Below, piece after piece: positions 1 to 7,778 of a DNA stretch of 22,460 nt; position 1 is the stretch's first letter, and the number at the start of each line of letters is the position of its first letter. Below the pieces are notes generated by a model. It was not told the origin of the DNA. It worked only from the letters and a program-made list of their open reading frames with translations, and ran no database searches. Source of the DNA: Candidatus Nitrosopumilus sp. GTDB lineage: Archaea; Thermoproteota; Nitrososphaeria; Nitrososphaerales; Nitrosopumilaceae. The position numbers and the translations under genes are program-made. The stretch is from the NCBI GenBank assembly GCA_013002265.1, contig JABDKK010000030.1, positions 1 through 22,460 on the forward strand, written 5' to 3'.

Positions 1-36
1 CTCTTGATGAGCCCAAGTCTTATCGAAGTTTGGCAT
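1..36 (-). CDS. possible N-terminus of a leftward gene, cut by the window edge
   Basis: Reading leftward from an ATG at 34-36 gives an open frame to the window edge, beginning MPNFDKTWAHQE. Twelve residues are too few to assign a family. It is called only because the next 100 bases to the right are free of other genes and the frame looks like a normal soluble N-terminus. An alternative is that the rightward frame ending at the TGA at 40-42 is the tail of an upstream gene. Low confidence. Confidence 0.3.
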   Translation of the reverse strand, partial: MPNFDKTWAHQE

Positions 37-141
37 GGCTGATAATTTACAAGTTTAGTCTTAATGGACGGTGTGTATTTAGATCGACTTTAGAGTTAAT
101 TTAGCTAACAAACTATTATTCAGGATTTAAAAATATCACAT

Positions 142-906
142 ATGGTAAAAATTGCAGTTTTTGATTCAGGATTAGGCTCATTATCAATTATTAGGACAAT
201 GCAGGATAGTTTCAGGTCAGATATCATCTATTTTGCAGACAAGAAAAATTATCCATATGGAAGAAAATCACAGGCTCAATTACGTAAGATTGTAGAAAAA
301 TCCATCAAAGAATTGCAGACAAGGTTCTCTCCAGATATGATAGTTGTCGCATCTAATACCCCAAGTTTGATTCTAAATTTAGAGTCAAGGAAGATAATTG
401 GTGTAAAACCGCCATTAGAGTATGCAAGAAGAATTTCAGAATCAAGAAACATTGCCATACTAGCTACAAGCAGCGCGATAAAGAGCAAGGGTCTAAATGA
501 TTATATTAAAAAACACAATTTTTCAAAATCTATAACAGTTTACAAGATTGATGGATCTGAGCTTGTTGATTTGGTAGAGTCTGGAAAATTTTTAACAAAT
601 AAAAAATTTTGCAAAAAAGTTATTAGAAAAAGTCTTGATCAATATTTTTGTAATAGTTTAATTGATACAGTTACATTATCGAGTACTCATTTACCATTTT
701 TAAAAAAATTATTAGAAAAAGAATATCCTGAAATCCAATTCATTGATCCAGCAAACATTGTTGCAAAAAAGATTTTTAAAAAGATAAAAAACAAACAATC
801 AAAAAGAAATTCATTGAAAGTTTTTACATCAGGAAACAAGATAAGATTCAAAAAAGAACTAAAAAAGATTGGAATCAAAAACAATGTTAGTTTTTTATCT
901 ATTTGA
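142..906 (+). CDS. Asp/Glu racemase superfamily protein (MurI-like) lacking both catalytic cysteines
   Basis: This 254-residue protein is the usual length for glutamate racemase and keeps its signature sites: the N-terminal FDSGLGSL (D8, S9), the PYG motif (38-40), SNT (71-73) and STH (181-183). Known MurI enzymes interconvert L- and D-glutamate using two cysteines, in contexts like CNT and GCTH. Here both positions are serine (S71 by TCT, S181 by AGT), while the surrounding substrate-binding residues remain. Peptidoglycan is absent from archaea, so a wall role is unlikely. I infer a racemase-fold protein that either works without thiol acid/base chemistry or only binds a ligand. A TATA-like CTATTATT lies at 113-120, about 25 nt before the ATG. 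The end overlaps the convergent cbiF by 8 nt. The C-terminal third is very lysine-rich. Family is certain; activity is unknown. Confidence 0.85.
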   Translation: MVKIAVFDSGLGSLSIIRTMQDSFRSDIIYFADKKNYPYGRKSQAQLRKIVEKSIKELQTRFSPDMIVVASNTPSLILNLESRKIIGVKPPLEYARRISESRNIAILATSSAIKSKGLNDYIKKHNFSKSITVYKIDGSELVDLVESGKFLTNKKFCKKVIRKSLDQYFCNSLIDTVTLSSTHLPFLKKLLEKEYPEIQFIDPANIVAKKIFKKIKNKQSKRNSLKVFTSGNKIRFKKELKKIGIKNNVSFLSI

Positions 907-1663
907 TTTTGGCTTTTCTATAACCGTGACTAAATTTTTTATCATATAGTTTAGAATATTCGTATGTTTTTGGATCTACAACATCACTAATTATTACAAT
1001 TGCAGTTCGGGTGATTTTCTCATCCTTTATTTTTTTTGCAATATCACCAAGTGTACCTTTGATTATTTTTTGATCCTTCCAGCTTGCACGATATACAACT
1101 GCAACTGGAGTGGATTTGGAATATCCACCCTCTATTGCCTCTTTTACTAAATTAGAAACCAGATGAACACTAAGGTAAAAGATCAATGTAGCTTTGTGCT
1201 TTGAAAGCTCTGATATTTTTTCACGTTTTGGAACTTTGGTTCTTGATTCTGCCCTGGTAACAATTATTGTCTGAGTTATTCCTGGCAGTGTCAGTTGGGT
1301 TCCAAGTGCAGCTGCTGAGGCTAAAAATGCAGTAACTCCAGGAATTACAGTGGATTTAATTCCTTTTTTCTCTAGATTGTCAATCTGCTCTTTGATTGCA
1401 CCATAAATTGAAGGATCCCCATCGTGTAATCTAACAACAAGCTTGTCTTTTTTTGCATTCTTGTACAATAATTCAAAAATTTCTTCTCTTACAAGTTTTG
1501 ATGCATCATAGAGTTTTCCATTTTTACAAAATTTCAAGATCGGTTCAGGAATTAGAGATCCTGAATAAACCACAATGTCTGCTTTTTGAATTATCTTTTT
1601 AGCTTTAACTGTAATTAATTCTGGATCACCAGGACCGCATCCAACAAAAAATACATCAGACAC
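899..1663 (-). CDS. cbiF: precorrin-4/cobalt-factor-IV C11-methyltransferase
   Basis: SAM-dependent uroporphyrinogen-III/corrin methyltransferase-fold enzyme of 254 residues that methylates C11 of the corrin ring in cobalamin synthesis. The family glycine-rich start VGCGPGDPELITVKA lies at about residues 7-21. The CbiF/CobM-typical YSGSLIP follows at about 34-40. The HDGDPSIYGA segment and the conserved IPGVTAF and LTLPG motifs come later. Length matches stand-alone CbiF/CobM. The start overlaps the end of cbiL by 8 nt, so the two are almost certainly co-transcribed and translationally coupled. It is the last gene of the cbiT-cbiL-cbiF run and converges on the MurI-like gene. Whether cobalt is already inserted (CbiF) or not (CobM) cannot be told from the sequence; the CbiT/CbiL company in an archaeon favours the early-cobalt route. 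Confidence 0.92.
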   Translation of the reverse strand: MSDVFFVGCGPGDPELITVKAKKIIQKADIVVYSGSLIPEPILKFCKNGKLYDASKLVREEIFELLYKNAKKDKLVVRLHDGDPSIYGAIKEQIDNLEKKGIKSTVIPGVTAFLASAAALGTQLTLPGITQTIIVTRAESRTKVPKREKISELSKHKATLIFYLSVHLVSNLVKEAIEGGYSKSTPVAVVYRASWKDQKIIKGTLGDIAKKIKDEKITRTAIVIISDVVDPKTYEYSKLYDKKFSHGYRKAKIK

Positions 1664-2378
1664 GTTTTACCACCAAAATTGAAAAATATTTTGTAGTTAG
1701 GTTATTATCATTTACTTCACCCAGTGTCATTTTTTTAATAATTTCATTTTCTGTTCCAAGATCTTGCCCAATTGCAAAAATTGAATTATCTGGGAATCCA
1801 GATTCCTTTAGAACTTCAATTACTTTATCAAAATACCTTCCATCCTTTAGAAAAACCATTGTCTCCGAATGCTTTGCTATCTCTTTTACACTGGATAAAT
1901 CATAGCAAGAAGGAATTATTGCTACCTTTTCAGCTCCTTCTGCAATACTTACACCGACCTTTGATGCAAATGTAAACATTGAAACTATTCCAGGGATTAC
2001 GGTAATTTTTATGTCCGGATAATTCTCTTTGAGATCCTTGTACATGTAGATCCATGTACTATATAGATACGGATCACCAACTGTTAGATATACAACATTT
2101 TTTCCAGATAATACCTTCTCAGACATTATCTTTGCATTTCTTTTCCATGTTTCCTCTAAAACATGTTTATCCTTAGTCATAGGAAAAATTAGTTTTACAA
2201 TCTCTTGGTTTTTTGACTTGTCAATTAAGGAGGACACTACAGACAGTGCAATGCTGGGCCTGTCTTGATTTGAAGCAGGACACATTATGATATCGGCATT
2301 TTGTATTGCTTTTACAGCTTTGACAGTAAGAAGATCTGGATCTCCAGGACCCACACCAATTCCAATTAATCCAGGCAT
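1656..2378 (-). CDS. cbiL: precorrin-2/cobalt-factor-II C20-methyltransferase
   Basis: A second corrin methyltransferase-fold protein, 240 residues, assigned to the C20-methyltransferase group (CbiL/CobI) that converts factor II or precorrin-2 to the trimethylated intermediate. It opens with GIGVGPGDPDLLTVKA (about 6-21). It then shows the CbiL-type long insertion before VYLTVGDPYLYSTW, with IPGIVSMFTFASKVG and IAEGAEKVAIIP further on. GDPYLYSTW with a following Y-rich helix is typical of CbiL rather than CbiF or CbiH. It lies 36 nt after cbiT and its end overlaps cbiF. It uses an ATG start with no good Shine-Dalgarno sequence visible. Confidence 0.9.
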   Translation of the reverse strand: MPGLIGIGVGPGDPDLLTVKAVKAIQNADIIMCPASNQDRPSIALSVVSSLIDKSKNQEIVKLIFPMTKDKHVLEETWKRNAKIMSEKVLSGKNVVYLTVGDPYLYSTWIYMYKDLKENYPDIKITVIPGIVSMFTFASKVGVSIAEGAEKVAIIPSCYDLSSVKEIAKHSETMVFLKDGRYFDKVIEVLKESGFPDNSIFAIGQDLGTENEIIKKMTLGEVNDNNLTTKYFSILVVKRV

Positions 2379-2414
2379 GAAAAATATGACTTTTATCCCA
2401 ATTAAAAATCTAGA

Positions 2415-3005
2415 TTACACTCTGGTAGCAGATATTATGGTAACAGGATTTCTTGCAAGCATCATAGTTCCAGTAGTAGTCTTCCTGCTTTTTGATATTG
2501 TTACCTGAGTAATGTCAATTGATTCAAACTGTAAATTATCAAGTATTTGTAATACCGAATATAGGGTCTCAATTAGAATAATTCCAATTACAATTCTACC
2601 CCCAGGTTTTAATTTGGTCTCAGAGAGCTCAACAATTTTTCTGGTATCGCCTCCAGTACCACCAATGAAAATTGCATCAGCGTTTTCAAATTCTAGAATT
2701 TTTTCTTTAGCATTTCCCAAAATTGTTGTAATATTTGATACCCCAAATTTTTTCATGTTCTTTGTGGTCAGATCTATTGCATTTTCATCATAGTCTATTG
2801 CCAAAACTTTTCCAGATGATTCAATTTGAAGTGCAGCTTCAATAGATATTGAGCCACTTCCACATCCAATATCATAAACTATTTGACTTGGTTTTAGTCT
2901 GGCTTTACTAATTTGAATAGTTCTGACTTCTTCTTTTGTAATTGGAACATTTTCTGTTCTCTCAAAAAGTTCATCAGGTATTCCAGGAGTTTTAAAATTC
3001 CACAT
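2415..3005 (-). CDS. cbiT: cobalt-precorrin-6B C15-methyltransferase (decarboxylating)
   Basis: A Rossmann-fold SAM methyltransferase of 196 residues, the normal size of a free-standing CbiT. It carries the CbiT-typical entry GIPDELFERTENVPITKEEVR at about residues 8-28. SAM motif I, YDIGCGSGSISIEAA, is at about 44-58, and DADAIFIGGTGG-like sequence follows at about 108-119. CbiT methylates C15 and decarboxylates the C12 acetate side chain of the corrin ring. It is first in the leftward three-gene B12 run, so the promoter should lie in the short gap 3006-3026. That gap is AT-rich, but no TATA box sits at standard leaderless spacing. No CbiE domain is fused to it, unlike CobL. Confidence 0.92.
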   Translation of the reverse strand: MWNFKTPGIPDELFERTENVPITKEEVRTIQISKARLKPSQIVYDIGCGSGSISIEAALQIESSGKVLAIDYDENAIDLTTKNMKKFGVSNITTILGNAKEKILEFENADAIFIGGTGGDTRKIVELSETKLKPGGRIVIGIILIETLYSVLQILDNLQFESIDITQVTISKSRKTTTGTMMLARNPVTIISATRV

Positions 3006-3026
3006 GCCACATCTTAAATTAACAAT

Positions 3027-3518
3027 CTAGAGATTAATACCACTTGAGACACTTCCTGAGTGTACTATTGTATATGTCACAATCCAAGTAAACAAATACA
3101 AAAACACATAGCTTCCAATTCCCTGAGTAACAATTTTCTTTCTATCAGAAGAAGGCAATTGCATCTTCATTCCTTTTGCAACTACAATTGTTCCAGCAAA
3201 GATAATTATCATAAAGGCAATTGATGCCCATCTTCTATCTTCACCCTCAATATCTTCAAAGATAAAAGTGGCAGCAGTTCCCGCAAGAACTGCCAAGGCA
3301 ACACGTAGCCAAAATAATTTGTTTAGTTTTCTGTCTTTTTCACTCTTCTCAGCAATACCAACTGGGGATTCAGCCTTTGGTTCCTCAGTGGGTTCAGTTT
3401 TTTCAGTTTCAGGAATATCAACTGATTCATTTTTTGGAGGTTCTTTTTTTGAATCAGTAGGCTCCTCAGTAGGTTTAGATTTTTTCTTTTTGAATTTTGC
3501 CAATGAAATTTCTAGCAA
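3027..3518 (-). CDS. membrane protein with a charged, proline/glutamate/lysine-rich N-terminal tail
   Basis: No family recognised. Residues 1-65 are hydrophilic and low-complexity, rich in K, E, P, S and T. Three hydrophobic segments follow, roughly 69-87, 95-114 and 133-152, so the protein is likely an integral membrane protein with a disordered cytoplasmic tail. The frame opens just after a stop and offers only TTG starts. The listed start is TTG at 3518; TTG at 3503, giving MAKFKKKKSKP, is a credible alternative. An AGATATTAAA box (3536-3545, read leftward) sits about 22 nt before the 3518 start, slightly favouring it. It lies 21 nt upstream of cbiT on the same strand, so co-transcription is possible, but nothing links it to B12. 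Confidence 0.7.
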   Translation of the reverse strand: MLEISLAKFKKKKSKPTEEPTDSKKEPPKNESVDIPETEKTEPTEEPKAESPVGIAEKSEKDRKLNKLFWLRVALAVLAGTAATFIFEDIEGEDRRWASIAFMIIIFAGTIVVAKGMKMQLPSSDRKKIVTQGIGSYVFLYLFTWIVTYTIVHSGSVSSGINL

Positions 3519-3577
3519 ATCTCAAGCAAACCATGTTTAATATCTTTGGTCAAAATTTGAGCATAGCATAGCAAGGG

Positions 3578-3587
3578 TATAATTTTA
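3578..3587 (+). promoter_or_regulatory. TATA-like box of rqcH; suggests translation from the second ATG
   Basis: TATAATTTTA is centred about 25 nt before the ATG at 3607 but only about 15 nt before the ATG at 3598. With the usual archaeal 24-28 nt TATA-to-start distance, a leaderless mRNA would begin at the fourth codon, giving MTLAGIELRY. Confidence 0.45.
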
Positions 3588-3597
3588 GTCACAAATT

Positions 3598-5553
3598 ATG
3601 TTAGATATGACATTAGCTGGAATTGAGTTACGATACTTAGTAGAACAAATTTCAGAAAAAGTTCAGGATTACTATATCAGTAATATTTACGGAATTACAA
3701 AAGACAGCATTCTCTTCAAACTACATCATACCGAAAAAAGTGATCTGTTCATGATGATCTCAACATACGGGGTTTGGTTAACTACAGTAAAAATTGATCA
3801 GATTGAGCCAAACAGATTACTTAAGAGATTAAGAAGTGATCTTTTAAGATTAAAATTAAAAAAAATAGAGCAGATTGGTTCAGAAAGAATTGCATATTTT
3901 ACATTTGAAGGATTTGGAAAAGAGTTTGTGCTAGTAGGAGAGTTTTTTGGTGATGGAAATATTTTGTTATGCAATAATGAAATGAAGATTCTTGCATTGC
4001 AGCATTCAATTGATGTAAGACATAGAAAGTTAAGTGTTGGACTAGAATATACACAACCACCAAATAATGGATTGGACGTATTTAATATATCAGAGTCAGA
4101 TTTTGATGAACTAAAATCAACTGAGTTTGCTTCTGCAAAATGGATTGGAAGAACGTTGGGTTTACCAAAAAAATATGTGGAAGGAATTTTCCAAATTGTA
4201 AACATTGATTCAAAAAAGATTGGAAATCAATTGACTTGTGAAGAAATAAAAAAATTGTTTGACACCACAACAAAAATTGTTTCAGATGTGATTTCAGGAA
4301 ATCACAGTCCAGTGATTATTAGAGATAAAAAAACAGAGGTTCTGCCAATCAAATTGGATAGTTTGGATGGGGAAATTACAAAAGTAAGTAACTTCATGGA
4401 AGGATTAGATATTGTTTTTACAGAAAATATAGTAGAGAAAGGAAAAACTATTCAGTCGAGTGGTTCTGATAAAAAAATAAAGGAACTACAATCACAAATA
4501 TCTGAGCAAGAAAAAGCAATTCAAACAGTAAAAGAAAGATCAAAAAACATTACATCAGTTGCTAATTCATTATATGAAATGGTGAAAGCAGGTATATTGT
4601 CAATAGAAGACAATGCTGCCCAAGAGATTTTAAAGAATCATAATGCAAAATTGATTTCTGAAAAAGGATTTTCGTTAATTGTAATTCAAGATGAGAAGAT
4701 AAAGATAGACACAAAGGCTTCTCTTCAGTCTATTGCATCTGTTTTATTCAATGAGGCAAAAAAACAATCAGCTGCAATTAATTCAATTAGAGAAATCAAA
4801 GAGAAGACTGAGAAAAAGCTGGAAAAGTTTCAAAACAAGACAGCAGGCGAGCAAGAGTTGGTTCTGGTTTCAGAGATCAGGAAAAAAAATTGGTATGAAC
4901 GATACAGATGGTTCTTTACTTCTGATGGATTACTTGCAATTGGTGGAAGAGATGCGGCTTCAAATTCAGCAATAGTCAGAAAGCATTTGGTAAAAAATGA
5001 TAAAATATTTCATGGAGATATTTTTGGTTCACCATTTTTTATTTTAAAAGAGGCTCAGAATGCTCCTGAAACAAGTATGATTGAAGTTGCTCAAGCTACT
5101 GTTTGTTTTAGTCGTGCATGGAGAGAGGGCATGTATGGTGTTAGTGCATTTTGGGTCAATCCTGAGCAAGTAAAAAAATCAGCCCCAAGTGGTGAATTTC
5201 TTCCAAAGGGATCCTTTACAATTGAAGGACAACGAAATTTTATCAAATCAGAAACCCTCAGACTTGCAATTGGTATTATTCCACAAGATGATGGCTATGC
5301 ATTAGCATGTGGGCCACCTGGGCCTATAAAGAAAAACTCAATCTGTTATGCAAAAATAGAGCCACATGGATTAGAACTCGTTGATGTAGCAAAAAAAATA
5401 AGAATTGAATTTCTAAAAAAACATGAAAATATTGTTAGGAATATAAGTATAGATGAATTTGTTAGGACTTTACCTGCTGGAAAAAGTCAAATCAAAGAAA
5501 TTGGTATTGGGGATTTACAAAAAGACATTCCTATAGAGGATGAATTGGTGTAA
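3598..5553 (+). CDS. rqcH: RqcH/NEMF-family ribosome quality-control factor (NFACT protein)
   Basis: This 651-residue protein has the full NFACT layout. The NFACT-N domain (about 1-200) includes a D139/R141-containing stretch followed by YTQPP. A helical middle with coiled-coil segments spans about 285-425. The NFACT-R (DUF814) domain spans about 428-550, with WFFTSDGLLAIGGRDAASN and DIFGSPFFI. A C-terminal extension follows to 651. Eukaryotic Rqc2/NEMF and bacterial RqcH bind obstructed large ribosomal subunits with peptidyl-tRNA and promote C-terminal tailing of stalled chains; archaeal members are inferred to act likewise. Cytosolic and ribosome-associated. The start may be the ATG at 3607 (see the TATA box). 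The 3' end overlaps the convergent AcnX small-subunit gene by 23 nt. Older annotations would call it fibronectin-binding protein A-like. Confidence 0.9.
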   Translation: MLDMTLAGIELRYLVEQISEKVQDYYISNIYGITKDSILFKLHHTEKSDLFMMISTYGVWLTTVKIDQIEPNRLLKRLRSDLLRLKLKKIEQIGSERIAYFTFEGFGKEFVLVGEFFGDGNILLCNNEMKILALQHSIDVRHRKLSVGLEYTQPPNNGLDVFNISESDFDELKSTEFASAKWIGRTLGLPKKYVEGIFQIVNIDSKKIGNQLTCEEIKKLFDTTTKIVSDVISGNHSPVIIRDKKTEVLPIKLDSLDGEITKVSNFMEGLDIVFTENIVEKGKTIQSSGSDKKIKELQSQISEQEKAIQTVKERSKNITSVANSLYEMVKAGILSIEDNAAQEILKNHNAKLISEKGFSLIVIQDEKIKIDTKASLQSIASVLFNEAKKQSAAINSIREIKEKTEKKLEKFQNKTAGEQELVLVSEIRKKNWYERYRWFFTSDGLLAIGGRDAASNSAIVRKHLVKNDKIFHGDIFGSPFFILKEAQNAPETSMIEVAQATVCFSRAWREGMYGVSAFWVNPEQVKKSAPSGEFLPKGSFTIEGQRNFIKSETLRLAIGIIPQDDGYALACGPPGPIKKNSICYAKIEPHGLELVDVAKKIRIEFLKKHENIVRNISIDEFVRTLPAGKSQIKEIGIGDLQKDIPIEDELV

Positions 5554-5917
5554 TGTTTTCAGTATCAACTGAAAGATGCATGCCATTTTTAATAGATAGA
5601 AATTCTTTCCCATCAATTATTAAAAGTGGTATATTTGCAAGGGCACATCCAGTTGCAACTGTAAGATCTGCTTTAGTACAAATCATTGCAAGTGGTGCAG
5701 TATTGTTAGATTTTATGGAATAAATTGTATAAGCACCTACACTACTTCCAACACCCGAAGGAAAAACAAGTATAGAGTCTTTAATTGATTTTTCAAAAAG
5801 ATCATGATTCTTGTCACTAATAATTCCAGTTTTTTTGTTAACAGTTCCCAGAAAATTAATTGGTTGAGTAGATTTTATAACAACACCGTTTGTCTTTCCC
5901 TTCACTAAAACTTTCAT
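5531..5917 (-). CDS. phosphomevalonate dehydratase (AcnX) small subunit
   Basis: The 128-residue DUF126 protein corresponds to the swivelling domain of aconitase-X enzymes. It has the typical FPSGVGSSVGAYTIY core (about 53-67), the segment around APLAMICTKAD, and a C-terminal IIDG turn. In archaea the two-subunit AcnX dehydrates mevalonate 5-phosphate to trans-anhydromevalonate 5-phosphate, a step of the modified mevalonate route to isoprenoid lipids. The start ATG overlaps the stop of the large-subunit gene (ATGA), so the subunits are translationally coupled. The C-terminus overlaps the end of rqcH on the other strand. Confidence 0.9.
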   Translation of the reverse strand: MKVLVKGKTNGVVIKSTQPINFLGTVNKKTGIISDKNHDLFEKSIKDSILVFPSGVGSSVGAYTIYSIKSNNTAPLAMICTKADLTVATGCALANIPLLIIDGKEFLSIKNGMHLSVDTENITPIHPL

Positions 5918-7068
5918 TTTGTCTCTTCTTGAACAATTTGTGAGAGCGGTTTTAGGTTTACGCCAACTCCGTTAGAATTTTTCAGATAAAATGCTCCCTT
6001 GATGCTATTAGTAGTTACAACATCAACATTGTCCTTGCAGATCAATGGAGTAAGACACGTACAGCAATCAGATAGAATTTCACATCCAGCTCTCTCAAGC
6101 TCATTTGTATATCCAATTTTTTTTGCCTGCTCTTTTACAGTCCTTGGTACAAAGACCATACATCTTTTTTTGAAAGAACGGCCCTTTAGTCTACTAGTAA
6201 GATCAGATATCTCATCCAGTCCCAGTTGGGGACTGCCAAGTGTAATCAAATCACCTTTCTCAGAAGTGTTTAGCTCATCATGAACGTTTTGCATCTCCTT
6301 CTCATCAAAATCTACTTTTTCACAATCAGAATCTCCTTCTCCAAAAAGAAACTTGGCACATGTTCCAGATGTTCCCATGCCCCCACACATTGCCTTGCAT
6401 TGTCTTTTATCCATCTCTCCAAGTCCAGAGATGTTTACAGATGTATCTCCAACTTTGCCTGCAAAAAATCCCAGCATTCCATATGCCAATTCATCTGGAT
6501 TTTTGACTTTCATTCTAATTGTAACGTTTGGGGAATCTTCCTTTCGTAATGAAGAGTATGGACTCTTTCCAGTAAGAGCACTAGCTAACGCACTAAATGC
6601 ACTCTCCTTGTTTGTTTTTAGATTATCATATGAATTTGCATGAATTGCAGCATTGCTTTCAGCAAATGCAACTTGGGTTCCATCTGGTGGAATATCATAG
6701 ATCTCATAAGGAATACATGAAAATGATGGAGTTACTCCCATTGTTTCATATGAACTCTTGATTGATAGTTGTTTTGAGATAAAATTTTCATCTAGTCCAT
6801 AGTTTGAAACATTGTCAATATCAAATCCCATTGGATTTAGTGTGGTTTTTACTTTAACTCTAGCACTCTTACTTATTCCAGATAGGAATTCCTCACCAGC
6901 ATCTCCAATAGTATTATAGTTTACACCAGACAAGTGAGCCCATTTTATTGGTACCAGTCTCTCAGCATCAGTTGCCTCGCCAGTTGCAACCAGAATTCTA
7001 TAAGCCATCTGCATAATTTCGCCTTGCTCGCCTTTTAGTGCAGATTCCTCTTCCTTTGTTAACTCCAA
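5914..7068 (-). CDS. phosphomevalonate dehydratase (AcnX) large subunit
   Basis: A DUF521/aconitase-X catalytic subunit of 384 residues. Visible family features are EEESALKGEQGE near the N-terminus, GDAGEEFL (55-62), LNPMGFD (77-83), the C118-containing SCIPYE, and the cysteine-rich CKAMCGGMGTSGTCAK. The C-terminal SDCCTCLTP is followed by TTNSIKGAFYL. Members of the archaeal group bind an Fe-S cluster and, with the small subunit, dehydrate mevalonate 5-phosphate in isoprenoid synthesis. The assignment to phosphomevalonate rather than hydroxyproline substrates rests on the archaeal context and separate subunits. The start is TTG, the first in-frame start, with the shared box at 7091-7098 about 26 nt upstream. 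The stop overlaps the start of the small-subunit gene. Confidence 0.9.
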   Translation of the reverse strand: MELTKEEESALKGEQGEIMQMAYRILVATGEATDAERLVPIKWAHLSGVNYNTIGDAGEEFLSGISKSARVKVKTTLNPMGFDIDNVSNYGLDENFISKQLSIKSSYETMGVTPSFSCIPYEIYDIPPDGTQVAFAESNAAIHANSYDNLKTNKESAFSALASALTGKSPYSSLRKEDSPNVTIRMKVKNPDELAYGMLGFFAGKVGDTSVNISGLGEMDKRQCKAMCGGMGTSGTCAKFLFGEGDSDCEKVDFDEKEMQNVHDELNTSEKGDLITLGSPQLGLDEISDLTSRLKGRSFKKRCMVFVPRTVKEQAKKIGYTNELERAGCEILSDCCTCLTPLICKDNVDVVTTNSIKGAFYLKNSNGVGVNLKPLSQIVQEETK

Positions 7069-7090
7069 TAGTTGTGTTTAGTTATTACAG

Positions 7091-7098
7091 ATATAATA
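7091..7098. promoter_or_regulatory. central TATA box shared by divergent acnX and nth genes
   Basis: ATATAATA reads as a TATA box on both strands. Its centre is about 25 nt from the nth ATG at 7119 and about 26 nt from the acnX TTG at 7068. The whole intergenic gap is only 50 bp. No second box is visible at standard spacing for either gene, so both leaderless transcripts may start from one TATA element. Confidence 0.55.
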
Positions 7099-7118
7099 CT
7101 TGTACGTAAAATCTCTAC

Positions 7119-7778
7119 ATGGAAATGCGGAAGATTCTTCGTGGAATGACAGATACTATGAATGCAGTCAAACCTCCAAGAATGACAGCATTAAGAGAAC
7201 TTCATGAAGCAGAAACTGGACCATTTAGTATTCTAATTGGAACTATTCTTTCTGCAAGAACTAAGGATGAAGCAACAACAAAAGCTGTCAAAATACTATT
7301 CTCAAAGTACAAAAATCCAAAAGAACTTGCTAATGCCAAAGTAAAAGATGTTGAGAAGATAATAAAATCAATTGGATTCTATCATGTTAAATCAAAAAGA
7401 ATTATAGAGGTTGCAAAAATTATTCATACAAAATACAAAGACAAAGTTCCAAACAATTTAGATACTCTAGTTGAATTGCCAGGTGTTGGAAGAAAAACAG
7501 CAAACTGTGTTCTAGTGTATGCCTTTGAGAAACCAGCAATACCAGTTGATATCCATGTTCATAGAATTTCAAATAGGTTAGGATTGGTAAATACAAAAAG
7601 CCCTGAAGATACAGAACAAGAATTAATCAAGAAGATTCCAAAAAAATATTGGATCGACATTAATGATACATTTGTAATGTATGGTCAGAATATTTGCAAG
7701 CCAGTATCACCAATGTGTGATGTATGCAAAATCAAGAAAAGATGTAAACTATACAAAACTAAGAACGTTTCTTTGTAA
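7119..7778 (+). CDS. nth: endonuclease III (DNA glycosylase/AP lyase, Fe-S type)
   Basis: The 219-residue HhH-GPD protein acts in base-excision repair, removing oxidised pyrimidines and cutting at abasic sites. Seen in the sequence: the helix-hairpin-helix LPGVGRKTANCVL (about 120-132) with catalytic lysine K126; the GPD aspartate D144 in VDIHVHR; and a C-terminal 4Fe-4S loop C193-x6-C200-x2-C203-x5-C209. All catalytic and cluster residues are present. The segment usually read LSAQTxD is LSARTKD here, a modest variation. The start ATG is about 25 nt after the central TATA box, so the mRNA is probably leaderless. The end overlaps the convergent gene at 7759 by 20 nt. Confidence 0.95.
   Translation: MEMRKILRGMTDTMNAVKPPRMTALRELHEAETGPFSILIGTILSARTKDEATTKAVKILFSKYKNPKELANAKVKDVEKIIKSIGFYHVKSKRIIEVAKIIHTKYKDKVPNNLDTLVELPGVGRKTANCVLVYAFEKPAIPVDIHVHRISNRLGLVNTKSPEDTEQELIKKIPKKYWIDINDTFVMYGQNICKPVSPMCDVCKIKKRCKLYKTKNVSL

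Noticed and set aside
142..906. Naming the gene murI, an active glutamate racemase
   Set aside because: Both catalytic cysteines are serine, so activity cannot be assumed.
5999..6643. Rightward open frames inside the AcnX large-subunit gene
   Set aside because: They overlap a well-supported gene over their whole length and have no recognisable domains.
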